A stretch of DNA of 64,000 bases from Chrysoperla carnea (GCF_905475395.1 NC_058342.1:24276640-24340639); one strand, 5' to 3'; shown: positions 1 through 11,533, counted from the first letter of the stretch. Numbers and translations: made by a program. Notes: a model not told the origin generated them from the letters alone.

Positions 1-1028
1 CACTAAACTGAAATTAGTCATGCTTTTTTAAACGAATATTTTGATTAGTTTTAAGTTTCTGGTAAAATAAATATAAATTTTACTTTAAAACATGTATTAA
101 AGCCCTAATTTGTCATTGCACCTTTGTGGTCTTTGGAACAATTTCTCATCCGAGTAAGTTTTAGCTTTTCATCTTCTGTTTTCCGCATAGGCTAGCACAA
201 ACTAATCAGGTATCATTAATTTATTGGAATATAAGCAACTGACCATTTCCAAGTCTGCAAGGTTGATTTTTGTATCATAAAAAACGTCAATTATAAACGA
301 AAGACTTTGACGTTTATAATATGTATACAAAATTTAGTAAACAAATATAAATAATCAAACAATCAGGTTTAACTGACATACGTTTTTCATTTATTTTTTG
401 ACCAGTCTTTTGAGTAAAATCAAACAAACGTTAACATCTTTTAAAAACTGTAACAACAACTTCATTTTTGAAGAAAAATCGATTTTCCGAAGAAAGAAAA
501 GTATACGTAGTATATGTAGTATCATTTGTGTTATCTATTAGACGGAAAATGTATGAAAAATGTAAATTTTTAATGGAAAAAAGAATATAAAAATACTTGG
601 GTATTGAAGAAAATTGAGTAACCAATGGTCATTTTTATGTTCGAATGAATAAAGAACAGCTTATGCTTCTGTTTGTGTCTACGTTATATCTAGGTCTGTC
701 TGTATGTCTGCTTGGTTTGTCCGTTCATCTACCGTATGTTATAGGTTGTATTTACGTGGAAAATAAAATGTAAATGATAAATTACCTTTAGACACCCTTA
801 GAGAATTTCTTATTTACAATTTCGATCATTATCCGATTTTATGTTTCGACTTAGGAACTTTTAGTACATTTTTATGACATTTGTTACAGGCTGAATTTTT
901 TATTTACAATTATAATCTTGTGCATCATAATGGATACGTATACGAAAAACTAGAACCTTTACAAACTGTGGAAGCTGATCATATCGGGTGACTTTTACGT
1001 AAATGATTTTCTCAATTTTTTCAAAGGG
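1..1028. other. No gene seen; A+T-rich DNA
   Basis: Nothing coding or structural is recognised here. A short GTCT/GTCC-rich patch near 690-725 resembles the microsatellite core of the dispersed repeats further on, but it has no alignable flanks. The two short minus-strand reading frames (431-625 and 900-1088) have no recognisable domain and look like chance. Confidence 0.4.
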
Positions 1029-1321
1029 ATAGGTTAGATTTATTGGCTGTTCACGGAGGACATACTTACGATATATATGGTAGCCCATTGGGATACCATA
1101 TATGTGTTATACCATCTTTTCACTGATAATTTCATTTATCAGCTCCTCAATTTTAGAGGCTGAGTGCACCTCCTTCATGCATATACCATGCACTACACCA
1201 GCCCATCACAACTATTAATTAAAGTAATTTTGTTGCGACGGCGTTAATGTGAACCTGCTATCCTAAGCATACAACGGACGAAATTGGTTACTCCTTAACC
1301 AATTGAGCTAATAGAGCGACT
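1029..1321 (-). mobile_element. SINE-1 copy (tRNA-derived SINE)
   Basis: On the minus strand the element starts with a tRNA-like head (D-arm AGCTCAATTGGTTAAGG and a decayed B box), then a body of about 150 bp, and ends in a tail containing AGATAAACCTAACC-like sequence that shares the CCTAA motif with the other copies. It aligns with 4227-4470 and 27388-27677 over its whole length. The head shows this is a Pol III retroposon and not a tRNA gene, because the anticodon arm and acceptor pairing are lost. The B box is more diverged than in the 4.2 kb copy, so it is probably older. Confidence 0.75.
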
Positions 1322-1334
1322 TTCAAAGGGATAA

Positions 1335-2260
1335 AAAATTGGTAAAATATTTTTTTGTTTCCGATTTGGATAGAAATTATTTTCTAGTGTAATTTTGATC
1401 CAAATAATTTAAAAATCGGATTCCTTTGGTGAGTAGCCACCCAAAGTCGTATAAGAAAAGTGGTATCCCTAAGTAATTTCAGTTCAATAATCACGTGGAA
1501 AAATAAGACTTTTATAAAAAATTTTAGGGTATATCTCAATAATTACTTATTTAATCCTTGAATGAACACGATTTTTTAATTTTATGGGTCAAAATTACTC
1601 TGCAAACTATGTTTCATGAAATTCTGGAACAAAAAATTTTGTGTGATTTTTTCTAAGAAATAAAACCCTTAAGAGAATTGTAAAAATCGAGAAAAAACTT
1701 TTTATCCCCGATTTCGATAAAAATAACTTTCTAGAGTAACTCTGATTCCTTAAGAAAATATTCAAAAATTGGGATAATTTCTAAATATCTATTTTGATAG
1801 GAATCATTTTCCAGGGTAACTTTAACTAACGAAACGCAAAAATTGGGTTAATTTGACGACCAAGTGAATAGTTTTTGAGGTAGTGTCCAAAGTCGCTCCA
1901 GATATAACGATATCTCAAAAATTATTCGTCCAATCGTTAAATGAACCCGATTTTTGTATTTTTGGGTTGAAAAAGAATAATTTTTCCGGTTTTTCCGAGA
2001 TAACCCTTAGGAAAATTGTAAAAATCGATACAAAATTTTATATCTCCAATTTCGATTTAAAAAAAATTACCTAGAATAGTTTTGATCTAAAAAAATCGGA
2101 TCCATTTGATGCACAGACGTTTAGTTTCAGAGATTTCGTTCAGAATCGCATTTAAAGGCCGATATCCAAAATCAATTTCAAATGATATCACAGAAAATTC
2201 GTTCAATCGCTTAATGAACAAATCTAGGGTAATCAAAACCTACGTAACATATATCTAAAA
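1335..2260. repeat. Decayed tandem satellite, period about 340 bp
   Basis: Three degenerate units can be aligned through the motif CCGATTT followed by GATA-AAATTA-TTTCTAG and GTAA-TTTGATCC. These begin near 1361, 1708 and 2046, so the spacing is 347 and 338 bp. A second recurring motif, AATGAAC-CGATTTTT followed by TTTTGGGT, appears in the units as well. Related single fragments occur near 20385-20470 and 23930-24500. The divergence is high, so this is old. The 63-codon frame inside it is a shadow of the repeat. Confidence 0.55.
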
Positions 2261-2797
2261 ATCAGTTTTATATCATATCAAGGTCATACTCGAAAATTTC
2301 ACTTCACCAAAAAAAGTGTATAGAAACTTTATGATCAGACTATATGTTATATGTAATAAGTACTGATGAAGATGATACGAAGGTTAAGAAATGTAAGTAT
2401 TATATTTGTATGTACATAGACAACGTTATAGAGGGCGGGAGGGCTATAGGGTTAGGTAAGGGGTAAGTTTTTGTAGTAAAGTATCTTACCACTACTTATA
2501 TTCACCGGAAGTATCCCTAAGGTATGCCATTATTTGATTATATTTACTCAGAGGTGTACCATTAAAGAAGTGAAACTTGCCCCGTATTCTCATGATAAAG
2601 TATCCCTTTGGCACACCTTTACCCTACATTTTACCTTATTACCTATATCATAATAATATGTAATAACACTATTTATATAAACCATCTTCAACTTTAATTA
2701 TATAATTACAATTTACTTAAAGCTTTTTTTATTTAAGTACAACTTTTAACGAAACTTTGAAACATTGAACATCTGATTAAAAATTTATTAAAAAACA
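2261..2797. other. No gene seen
   Basis: A+T-rich sequence with a modestly G-rich patch near 2430-2470. No repeat family, RNA gene or coding region is recognised. Confidence 0.35.
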
Positions 2798-3306
2798 CAA
2801 GTGAAAATAAACAATTCATTGAGTTAATTGTTGAAATACCATGTATAGGAAGAGTTGAAAGTTTAAAAAATCAACAAATGTATTTGTTTTAGTTTTCTAG
2901 GGAAATTTTTTTTTCAAAAATCTTTCATAGGACTCACTAGTTGAAGCGAACTACAAAGCTAAGCTCTCTATCATTTATGGCTTGGACGAAATGGACACCA
3001 AAGAAATACCGTTTCAAACAAAAGTTGTTTATTTTTTATAAGAGAAAATTTTTAGATTTCATTTTTTATTTTATGTCTAACATTTTATGTTCCTCATTAA
3101 TGAACTCAAAGTCATTTTTTACACCCTGAGCTCGTTATAAAAATTAAACTTGGTATCTCCTTTCTTTTTAGAGTTATTGTATTAACAGACAGACAGACAG
3201 ACAGACAGCTGGAAATGGACTAATTAGTTGATTTTATGAACACCTACATCAAAATTTTGTTGCTTGAAACTAAACCTTGATATACATTTCATGTATAAAG
3301 GGTATA
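2798..3306 (-). mobile_element. GTCY element copy, variant middle
   Basis: Begins with the family's right end (CAAGTGAAAATAAACAATT, then TTAATTGTTGAAATACCATG) and ends with its left end (CATTTCATGTATAAAGGGTAT). It contains a run of CAGA units (GTCT on the other strand) near 3186-3209, followed by GGAAATGGACTAATTAG. Its centre differs from the majority type and matches the copy at 25655-26184, which defines a subfamily. The 62-codon frame at 2941 is a shadow. Confidence 0.75.
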
Positions 3307-3329
3307 AAAAACTTTAGAAAAAAAAATTC

Positions 3330-3756
3330 GTAGCCCCTTTTTTAGCTGCATTAACTGAGCAAATTCCCTGAGAGATTGAAAAAAATAACACATTTTTCTT
3401 AAAATCGAATATTGCATTTTTAGAGAGATTTCAAGAACTTTTATTTCAAAAACTAAGAGCTTAGAGAAAAAAATAAAAGAGTACTTTTATGCTTAAACTG
3501 ATCATAATATACAATAGAATTTGTTATTTTGAAAAAATTCAAAATTTTGTACTTTGCGCACCTCCCCAATCCTTGTTTATCGGACGATTTTCCTCATTAA
3601 CGAACTTGACCTTTCAAAGAGCAAAATCCTTCTCGATACCAAATTTTATTCAAATCGGACTTAAATTACGACCACTAGAGAAGGTCGTAACAGACACATA
3701 AACAAACCTATGGATACATTTTAAACCTATGGATACACGTCTATAAGGTATAGTAC
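3330..3756. other. Unclassified, possibly an old repeat
   Basis: The stretch around 3590-3680 (CTCATTAACGAACTTGACC, then AAATTTTATTCAAATCGGAC) reads like a dispersed insect repeat, but no second copy is in the window. The 70-codon frame at 3489 has no domain I recognise. Confidence 0.25.
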
Positions 3757-4194
3757 AAGAGACGGTATAAGGTCGATCTTCACCCATCTTAATTTTTTCC
3801 ATAAACGGTTGTTTTCAGGCAAGCCAATGCAAGCCATTATTTTCGTTATAAAATTATCTTTCCTCTGATACCAATTTCGATTGGCTAACAGATCGGCGTA
3901 GTTACTTATATTGATTTATCTGTTCCTACTGAATGAGGTAACCTCACCAATCTGTTAGCTAATCGAAATTGGTGTTAGAAGAAAGATAATTTAATTACGA
4001 AATTATTGGTATTGGGTTGCCTGAAAAAAACCGTTCATGGAAAAAATTAATTAAAATTAATTTAATGAAAATAGCCATGAACACTTTTCGATCGAAAAAC
4101 TATGATAGGCATATTTAAAAATCAATAAAATTTCATAAAAAATATGTCTCATTGGGTTTTCAGAGGGTGAAGATCGATCTTATGCCGTCTCTTA
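3757..4194. mobile_element. Foldback (inverted-repeat) element, 438 bp
   Basis: The outer termini are inverted repeats of about 30 bp: 3757-3786 (starts AAGAGACGGTATAAGG) against 4165-4194 (ends ATGCCGTCTCTTA). An inner pair of arms, 3789-3893 and 3950-4050, is also inverted, around a loop of about 56 nt. The element can therefore fold almost entirely on itself, like a foldback MITE. No transposase and no clear target duplication is visible. The immediate flanks TAC and GAC do not settle the superfamily. Confidence 0.7.
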
Positions 4195-4226
4195 GACCAG
4201 TAGGATCGATGAACATTTGAAGAAAA

Positions 4227-4470
4227 GTCGCCCTATTACCTCAGTTGGTTAAGGCGTAACCAATTCCGTCTGCGGTATGCTTAGGGTAGCGGGTTTGATT
4301 CCCGCCGTCGCAACAAAATTAATTTAATTAATAGTTGTGATGGGTTGGTGTATGCATGAAGGAGGTGCACTCAGGCTCTGAAATTGAGGAACCGATAAAT
4401 GAAATCACCACAACGGGCTCCCTAGCCTAAGTGTGTCCTTCGTGGATAGCCAATATAACCTAACCTAACC
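4227..4470 (+). mobile_element. SINE-1 copy (tRNA-derived SINE), best preserved
   Basis: The head reads like a tRNA, with an A box (TACCTCAGTTGGTTAAGG) and a perfect-looking B box (GGGTTTGATTCCCGC) that would form an internal Pol III promoter. The body runs through TGAAGGAGGTGCACTC, and the tail ends TAACCTAACCTAACC. The acceptor stem does not pair, so this is a SINE and not a tRNA gene. The CCTAA tail repeats the insect telomere motif, though only two units are present. It lies only 32 bp from the foldback element on its left. Confidence 0.8.
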
Positions 4471-6624
4471 AAAATTGCATCATCAATACAATAGCAATAG
4501 CTCCATTTTCTTCGTCAATTCGCCAAAAAAGATTAAAATTAAGTAAAAACTGATTTAAGGAAAATATATTAAGACAGGCCAATCTCTATATGACATTTAA
4601 GGGAAAACAGATGAAAAATGAAATTTAAAGAAGAATGAAAAAAAAGATATATATTTAACCTGGAAAACTAATAATAACAAGGCAATATGTGTTTTACTTC
4701 AAATATTGGGGGTTGTGTTTTGGGGGTTGCTCTTGTTTGTCTCTTTAGCTGATAGCAATTCTATGATTTATTGTTGAAAACATATTACTACATGTGCACG
4801 CTCATATATTCGGTTCCTATTAAAGGGTGTTATATACGTATTTCTCAAACTCACATTCCCATACCCTCGAACAACTCCCTCATAGACAATATTTTCCCTT
4901 ATAATTCTATAACAACACATATATGAAATGCGACATATTTCGCATAGTTTTACATTGAACTCAGAGCAAAGACGATAGAGACGATCGCCTTTGCTGGATG
5001 TAGAAAAAAAGAATGTAATTAACTTCTAGGAGAATCGTTTTCTTCATAAAAAGAATCAAGAATTTAAGCAGGTTTTTCATTAATGGTTACAAATACCATG
5101 TTTAGTTCCATAGTGTATAATCGCTTTATTTTATTTTTTTATTTCATTCATATTTTTATTATAAAAAGTGAACACCGATCCATGTATGGTTTGACTTTGG
5201 TCACGAGTGAAGGATAGTTTTGTTTTAAAAAATGCAATTACAAATATTTTAATAAAAAATTTAATGTTGATGCCACAAAACCTTTAACGTACCTTTGCAG
5301 TGGCAAAGAAAGTTCTTTTTAATTTTCTTTTTCTTTAAAAAACCAAATTAACTATTTAAACACAGAGTGGTTCCAAAAGGTCTTTAAAGCGCTTTACCAA
5401 AAATAGTACGGCTCAAAAATAAGTAGAGTTATTGCTCCAGTATTGATTAATCGCTTATCTGGATTGGTTTTTGCTTAAATAAATATTTTTTACTCTTGTT
5501 GTACTCTTCTTGTGAAGTTTCTTTTCCGTTATACGAGTTGGATCTTTAGATTTACCGAAACTTTGTCATCTCAATCTTTGAACAAAACCAAGCTTCTAAT
5601 TGATGAAACCAGCTAGAATATACCATGCGAGATTTAGGTCAGGTTGAGCTGCGTTAGGTTAACGGGTTAAAACAATGGAGCCTCACTTGTAAGCACAACG
5701 TGACTTTTTATATTAAATATCCACTTTAACTTTTTTAAACAATCCCATGAAATCCTGTTTCCAGTTTTTCATAAAGCTTATCGTTTCGCTACCAGATCTC
5801 CCGCCTTTTATTGGTTGGCTTAGAAAATTATAAAAGGTCGAGGAATCAGATCTCCATGGCCGAGATTGACCTCGATTCAGTAACAAATATGCCTCTAATA
5901 AGGACACGATTTTATTCCCGGATGTATTGCAGCGGATGATTCGGTCTGCGATTGATTTGGCGTAGATGAATTGTTTCGGGTAAATTCTCATGAAGTGATT
6001 TTTAACGTAGCCATTTCAAATCGTTCAAAAAGGTACCCATGTATGAGTAGCAAATTTTTTAGAAAAATAATAATATTTGTGCGGTACTTACTGATAATCG
6101 GAAAAAATAGACCTTTAAAAGATAGACCGAAAAAAAAGATCGAAAATTTTATAGATCCAGAGTATAAGTTTTTAGCCCGTGCGTTCAAAAATGAGACACT
6201 ATAACAAAAATTTTTTGCGGTCTATTTTTTCCTAAATCCGCGTATTCGTGCGATAATCAAATGTTGGACAGTTTAACTTGTTCAAAGATAAATTTCGTCC
6301 AATTTTTTAAAATCTTTAATTTGATAGAAACGTTTATATTGACTGCAGCAGTGTAATGGATACGTTATGATTTATAGTTAATCATCTCATTTATAAAAAC
6401 GAATAAAAATCTAAGCGAAATCACAAATAAATAAGAAACTAAATGAAACAAATGATGCTGTGAATCTGATCTGTATGATATCAAAACACTGCCATATGTT
6501 ATGCATAACATATGTGAGGTATTTCAAAAATATGCCATCTATTGAACAACATGATGTTTTTGAAATCAATTAATATAATGATTTCCGTTTGAAAGTTAGA
6601 TTATAGAAATAGGTGTTAGCATTC
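4471..6624. other. No recognised gene; one unassigned frame
   Basis: Mostly A+T-rich single-copy-looking sequence. A minus-strand frame at 5713-5991 could encode 92 residues (begins MRIYPKQFIYAKSIAD) in a slightly less A+T-rich stretch, 5630-5960. It has no domain, signal peptide or membrane segment that I recognise, no alignable partner in the window, and no neighbouring coding sequence. It may be a decayed transposon or gene fragment. The overlapping frames at 5971-6204 and 5988-6188 look like chance. Confidence 0.3.
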
Positions 6625-7213
6625 ATGGGCGTCACCAAGGTTGAGGAAGCAGGTAGGGGTATCTCCCACCTCTAGAGATTTCCAAAAATGTTTTAAGACA
6701 CCCAAAAGTAAAATTCTATTGAATTCAAAATTTCAGTTATCGGATGAGTTTAGTATGAAATTAGAATCAAATTGTAGCTTAAGCTACAAATTTTCAACTA
6801 ACCATCTTTTATAGTTTTTTGCCTTACTTAGACTCCCACGGGAGAACAAAGTGATTTACAAAAAACTGATTCAAACAAAAGTTGCTTACTGATTTATATG
6901 AAACAATTTTACATTTAAACTTTTGTTTTTCATCTTTTAGTTTTCAAGATAAAATGGACCCATGTTGACAATTTACGCAACGAATAACTCAAACTCACTT
7001 TTTAGGTCTGCAGCACGATGTAAAAACAATTCGGTTCGATATCTTTTTTCGTTTTTTGAGTTATTGTGTTAACGGAAAGACGAACGAAAATAGACTAATA
7101 CTGTTAATTTTATCAATATCTATATCCAAATTTCGTTTGTAAAATCAATATTTCTAAGCGTTACAAACTTGAGATTAAACTTAATATACCTTGATATATT
7201 TCATATAAAGGTA
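6625..7213 (-). mobile_element. Diverged GTCY-like element (GGGCGTC subtype)
   Basis: Starts CATGGGCGTCACCAAGG and matches the copy at 62270-62785, which has the same start and the same shared middle (GAAATTAGAATCAA, CTACAAATTTTCAACT). The right part carries family-typical text such as CGATATCTTTTTTCG, GAGTTATTG and TTTCTAAGCGTTACAAACTT, and it ends TTGATATATTTCATATAAAGG. The microsatellite is reduced to a single AAGACGAACG-type remnant. This is an older subfamily with a different right half. Confidence 0.6.
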
Positions 7214-7318
7214 CAAAACCTAACTAAAATCATTTTTGACAACAAATTATTAGGAAAAGGACCCTTAAAGTTACTGTTAATTTCAATTAAACTTAATTAG
7301 TCCCACTAATGAAAACAA

Positions 7319-7390
7319 GGGGGTGTAACTCAGTGGTAGAGTATCTGCTTCGCATGTTGAAAGTTCGGGGTTCAAATCCCAGATCTTCAA
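7319..7390 (+). pseudogene. tRNA-Ala(CGC) pseudogene
   Basis: The 72-nt sequence is a clear relative of the tRNA-Ala at 10301-10372: same 5' half (GGGGGTGTAACTCAGTGG) and same anticodon loop TTCGCAT. The 3' half is damaged. The anticodon stem TCTGC/GTTGA has mismatches, the T-stem CGGGG/CCCAG has lost a pair, and the acceptor 3' strand ATCTTCA no longer pairs with GGGGGTG. It is in opposite orientation to the intact gene, about 3 kb away, and just upstream of the first tRNA-Ile pair. Confidence 0.75.
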
Positions 7391-7522
7391 CATCAAAGCC
7401 ATCGTTCGACATTTGGCCTCTGTGGGCTACCAAGAATAATTCGTCTATTTGGCAACTTCAATAATTAATGCAAAATTAATCAATACTGATTTTCGATATA
7501 AGAAATTTATAACGAAATCAAT

Positions 7523-7596
7523 GGCCTATTAGCTCAGTTGGTTAGAGCGTCGTGCTAATAACGCGAAGGTCGTGAGTTCGATCCTCCCATGGGCCA
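7523..7596 (+). tRNA. tRNA-Ile(AAU)
   Basis: A 74-nt tRNA with all four arms. The anticodon loop CTAATAA lies on the stem TCGTG/CGCGA and gives anticodon AAU, which reads AUU and AUC after A34 is edited to inosine. The acceptor begins GGCCTAT, so position 5 is a T-G wobble against the 3' strand. The T-stem GTGAG/CTCCC carries a T50-C64 mismatch shared with every other copy in this window. The T-rich downstream sequence can serve as a Pol III terminator. Confidence 0.9.
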
Positions 7597-7684
7597 AAAA
7601 TTATTTTTATTTTACTTCTTGAAGTTCATTACAGTTTTAAAATCTTAATCAATCTGAATTTATTCAATTTGCAGTAGAATCAGT

Positions 7685-7758
7685 GGCCCATTAGCTCAGT
7701 TGGTTAGAGCGTCGTGCTAATAACGCGAAGGTCGTGAGTTCGATCCTCCCATGGGCCA
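7685..7758 (+). tRNA. tRNA-Ile(AAU)
   Basis: Majority-type 74-nt tRNA-Ile, anticodon AAU, with perfect acceptor pairing GGCCCAT/ATGGGCC and discriminator A. It starts exactly 162 bp after the previous copy, and the intervening sequence resembles the spacers of the other arrays. It is preceded by the AATCAGT motif found before nearly all copies. Confidence 0.93.
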
Positions 7759-8469
7759 AAGTACACTTTTATTTTACTTCTAAAACGTAAAATAAAAATG
7801 TAACTCCTAAAATTTTTATTTCAAACGCGGTTACTGTTCAACATGAATGTCACCTGAAGCACGGTACAATATTGTTTTTGTTTGATGTATAGCTCTTAAA
7901 TCATATTTGTGGTTAGTTTTGTGAAATATGTTTATAGAAAACAATATTATTCTCGCAAAAACGGTGGTTTTATACAACCAATATTCCGTATCGTTGTTTC
8001 TCTTTTGGAGCTGCAGCTCGTAAAGAGAGGGTTTTTACTGTTTGTCATATTAACATAAATATTGAGGGGTTTTTAAAGAAATATTATATATATCATATAT
8101 TTATGACAAATTGATGCCCGACTATCATATTTCATATTTGGTCGATCGGAATAAATTTTACCAAACAAAATTTATTTATTAATAATACATATCTGTTTTT
8201 TTTTATGGATATAAATCAATGGTCGATAAGGTAGATTTCTTTTTTTCGTTCGGAGTCAAATGAATTTCATGGCTGAGCTGTTCAAATTTAATTAAAATCC
8301 GTTCTCAGTCCTTAATAAAATTTTGCATTGAATTGTTCACCTTAACTTTAAAGAATCAATGCATTAATTTGATTTAAAAAGACAAAGTATTGATTTTTAT
8401 ATCGGAACAAAAAATTTATTTATATTCAATTATTATTAATATTCTCAATGTTTAAATTATCTCTGTCTA
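7759..8469. other. No gene seen
   Basis: A+T-rich sequence without a recognised repeat or coding region. Confidence 0.35.
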
Positions 8470-9525
8470 AATGGCATTCCGGTACTAACAAAAAAGGACC
8501 TCATTGGTCTCCAAAATCAAAGAATTTCTTGTTGACAATACTCATCATGTTGATACTCATCCACAGTTAATTAAAAATTAAATTTTATTTAATTAAAATT
8601 GAATTTAATTAAAACATGAATAATTGAGTTTTTATTAATGAACATAATTTGTATATTTATTTGAATGTACATTTTCAGCAACTCTGTATTGGTACTACAT
8701 ATTTATTTTACTATCATATTTATCTATTTTAATAAATTAATTATGGATTTTCACTAAATTTGAGTCATACTTTTCAAAATTTGTGTTTTTCAAATCAAAT
8801 TTACCTATAAAAGATTTGAAAATAGTGGGGTCCTGGTATCAATATTTCAGACCAAGTCGAATGTTAGCCAAAGAATAACATCAAAAATGGAAAGTTTGAC
8901 CCAAAATTAGTGGGTTTAAAAAAAAATCCATTCAAGTTCGATAAAGTTTGGGTGTATTATGAAAAAAATCGATTTTTTGAACTTTATGACGTCATTAAAA
9001 TCCAAAAACTTTAATTTTGCTCTATCACATCCAAATTATATCCTATTTTAATAAACCAAGAATGGAATTATACTAAAGTTGGGTCATATTTTTCAAATTT
9101 GTGGTCAAATTTGATCTACTTATAAAAGATTTGAAGATAGTGTGGTCCTAGTACCAATATTTGGCTTATAAGTGAATGCTGGCCAAAAAGTAACATCAAA
9201 TATGAAAAGATTGGCCCAAAATTAGTGGGTTTCAAAAAAAATTCAATTCAGATCGGATAAAAATTGAGTTTATTATGAAAAAATCAAATTTTTTTAACTT
9301 TAAGACGTCATCAAAAAACAAAAAATTATGGTCAAATTTAACCTACCTATATAAGATTTGAAGATAATGGGGTCCTGGTACCAATATTTCGCTTAAAAGT
9401 AAATATTAGCCAAAAATTAACATCAAATATGAAAAGTTTGACCCAAAATTAGTGGATTTCAAAAAAAATTCAATTCAGATTGGATATTCCATTCAGATCG
9501 GACAAATTTTACAAATAACCGGCAT
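8470..9525 (+). repeat. Dispersed repeat with internal tandem units, period about 315 bp
   Basis: The left part (8470-8730) matches 38640-38900. The right part contains tandem units marked by CCTATAAAAGATTTGAA followed by TAGTGGGGTCCT, starting at 8804, 9119 and 9346. The spacing is 315 bp and then 227 bp, the third unit following a unit shortened by about 90 bp. Each complete unit also has a GACCCAAAATTAGTGGG motif. The first unit contains the palindrome TGACGTCA, which is changed in the next unit. No reading frame spans it. It is probably the minisatellite part of a non-autonomous transposon. Confidence 0.75.
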
Positions 9526-10300
9526 ATAAAACTGCAAACTTTTTATCTAGATTACCGAGTTTAAAAGTTGATTTAGCATAAAAACCAACAGACATGAGAA
9601 AACCACCCGGTACGAATTAAGCACCGCTAGGTACGCAATAGGACCTATGTACTGATTTTTTAAAAGTCCAGTTATCGAAATCCGTTTTTTGACGATTGAG
9701 CTTTCATTTTTGTTGGGAGATTGATTTTTAGAATTAACTCAGTTAGTTGTTATTTTCACTTCTTTTCAATACAAGTACTTTTAAATATAATATACAAAAT
9801 ATACAAAGGTGTTATTGAAAAATTGCAATATATTATATTTCAAATAAATAAACGTTTTAACTTTCTCAAGCGTGTCAAATCTTTTCAAAGAACGTGACAC
9901 AATTGTTATAATTCGTTTGATATCCAATAAAAAAATTATTATTTTCAGCATAGAAATAGAAATTTCTTCTATGAAATAAGAAATTATATAAAACTCTCTA
10001 GAAATATTTTCTATTAAATTTTCTAGATCAAAGATTGATATTTCTGATTGAAATATGTTTGTAAAGAGTGTTACATTTTTTTTATGTTACTTTTAAACTT
10101 GTTGCCATTTTGCTATTTCGTTCTACAGTATCATTTTTTTAATTTTTTATTAGCTATCGAAACATGACCTAAATATTGATTAGGTAAAGTATCTTTCTGA
10201 TTGATTCTGGTGGTAGATTCAAGAAATATATTCAAGAAACTCAATATTATAAAAAATTAAAAATCTTTAGGAGTTTTAACCAAAAGATATAAAAATTTTG
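9526..10300. other. No gene seen
   Basis: A+T-rich DNA. No RNA gene, repeat family or coding sequence is recognised. Confidence 0.35.
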
Positions 10301-10372
10301 TGGAGGAGCTGGGATTTGAACCCAGGACTTTCTGCATGCGAAGCAGACACTCTACCACTGAGTTACACCCCC
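10301..10372 (-). tRNA. tRNA-Ala(CGC)
   Basis: A 72-nt tRNA on the minus strand. The anticodon loop TTCGCAT on the perfect stem TCTGC/GCAGA gives anticodon CGC, which reads GCG alanine codons. The D-stem ACTC/GAGT and T-stem CTGGG/CCCAG pair fully. The acceptor GGGGGTG/CTCCTCC has the G3-U70 wobble that is the known identity signal for alanyl-tRNA synthetase, which supports the assignment. One T-T mismatch at 6-67 is a mild flaw. A decayed relative lies at 7319-7390 in the other orientation. Confidence 0.88.
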
Positions 10373-11063
10373 TTGTTGAAAAGTAAATGAGTTAAAAGAC
10401 ACATGATGATTGGTAAACCAAGTTTGCCTAATATATTGTTAAGCCCTGGACGGCGTTATCCCTAAAAACGTGGTTCTAACACACTAAATCAATCATTCAT
10501 GTTATTAATAAGTAAGAATATTTTAAAATTATAATAACCTAATTTGAAATATTAGTTCATTAAGCTGGTCAGGTTCACTTAACCAGGTTCCACTGTTTAT
10601 ATAAACGAATTTTTAGAAGATAATAATTTATTGTTCTCCTTGTATTCAGACTAAAACAATGCCAGTAATAAAATTTGATCCAGTTGAGTATATACGACCG
10701 AAAAAGATTCTACCTCATAAAATTGCAATATGATATAATAACTAAATCATTTTTATGCAAATTGTCATAAAAAGCATAAACCATTTTTTCCAAGAATTTT
10801 ATGATCTTTATGTTGGTTATAATAAATTTTCATTTTTTTTTCTTATGTTTTTTTGGACAATTGGTTTTCGTAATTGAAAACAATGGACATACAAAAAAAA
10901 GTATGATAAATTCGTATTATGAAACACAAAAAATAAAATATTATTGTTCTATAAAAATCCACTGACTTACTAGGCGTAGATAGAAGGTTCATGGATAGTT
11001 ATATAGGTGATTAAGTTATTCTTTGCCGTATTTAAACATTCGACCTGTTACAACATCAGTTCA
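10373..11063. other. No gene; possible pogo/Tigger terminus
   Basis: At 10575-10596 the sequence CACTTAACCAGGTTCCACTG matches the pogo/Tigger terminal repeat seen at 48155-48176 apart from one base in its last ten. No partner terminus or transposase is visible nearby, so this is at most a solo end or the edge of a MITE. The rest is A+T-rich with no recognised feature. Confidence 0.4.
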
Positions 11064-11410
11064 AGAATAATTAATTGTACAAAAATTAATCGGTGATTGA
11101 GCTTCAAAAAAGTTTTCATCATGAAGAAAATTTATCACAGATTCTGTTTGTGCAAAAAAAAACATTACCTTACGGCTCTTTCCCAAAAAAAAAAAAACAT
11201 AGAAAAACGTTTAAACGTCAAAAACTAGTCAAATTGACGTATAAACTTTATCTGTTACGATATTTTTAAAGCATTAAAAAACGTTTACGTGATACAAATA
11301 TTATTTTTATTCATAATTTTATCCATAATTTAGATTTAAATTCAGTAAATATAAATTAGTTGCTAACTTGGCAAGTCATGTGACGGCCGAACTACTTTAA
11401 GACAATGCCT
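11064..11410 (+). repeat. Dispersed repeat, inverted partner of 19020-19405
   Basis: From TTGTACAAAAATTAATCGG through AAACGTTTAAACGTC and ACGTGATACAAATATT to TCATGTGACGGCCGAACT this stretch aligns to the reverse complement of 19020-19405 over about 350 bp with small indels. Neither copy has a reading frame or visible terminal repeat, so the superfamily is unknown. Confidence 0.65.
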
Positions 11411-11533
11411 TGAGTTTTAATTGTCTTTCCTGGTTATATGTTTTCTTTGTTTAGTTTTATGTCCCCTAAATTAGCAAACAGATAATAAAGAGTGATAAGA
11501 TTTATTAAAGAGTTTTTATTTTCCCACTTTTTT

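Noticed and set aside
4451-4470. TAACCTAACCTAACC as interstitial telomere repeat
   Set aside because: Only two CCTAA units, and they lie at the fixed tail position of SINE-1, so they belong to the SINE.
5713-5991. 92-codon minus-strand frame in less A+T-rich DNA
   Set aside because: No domain, no second copy and no splice or promoter context could be seen, so I list it only as an unassigned frame.
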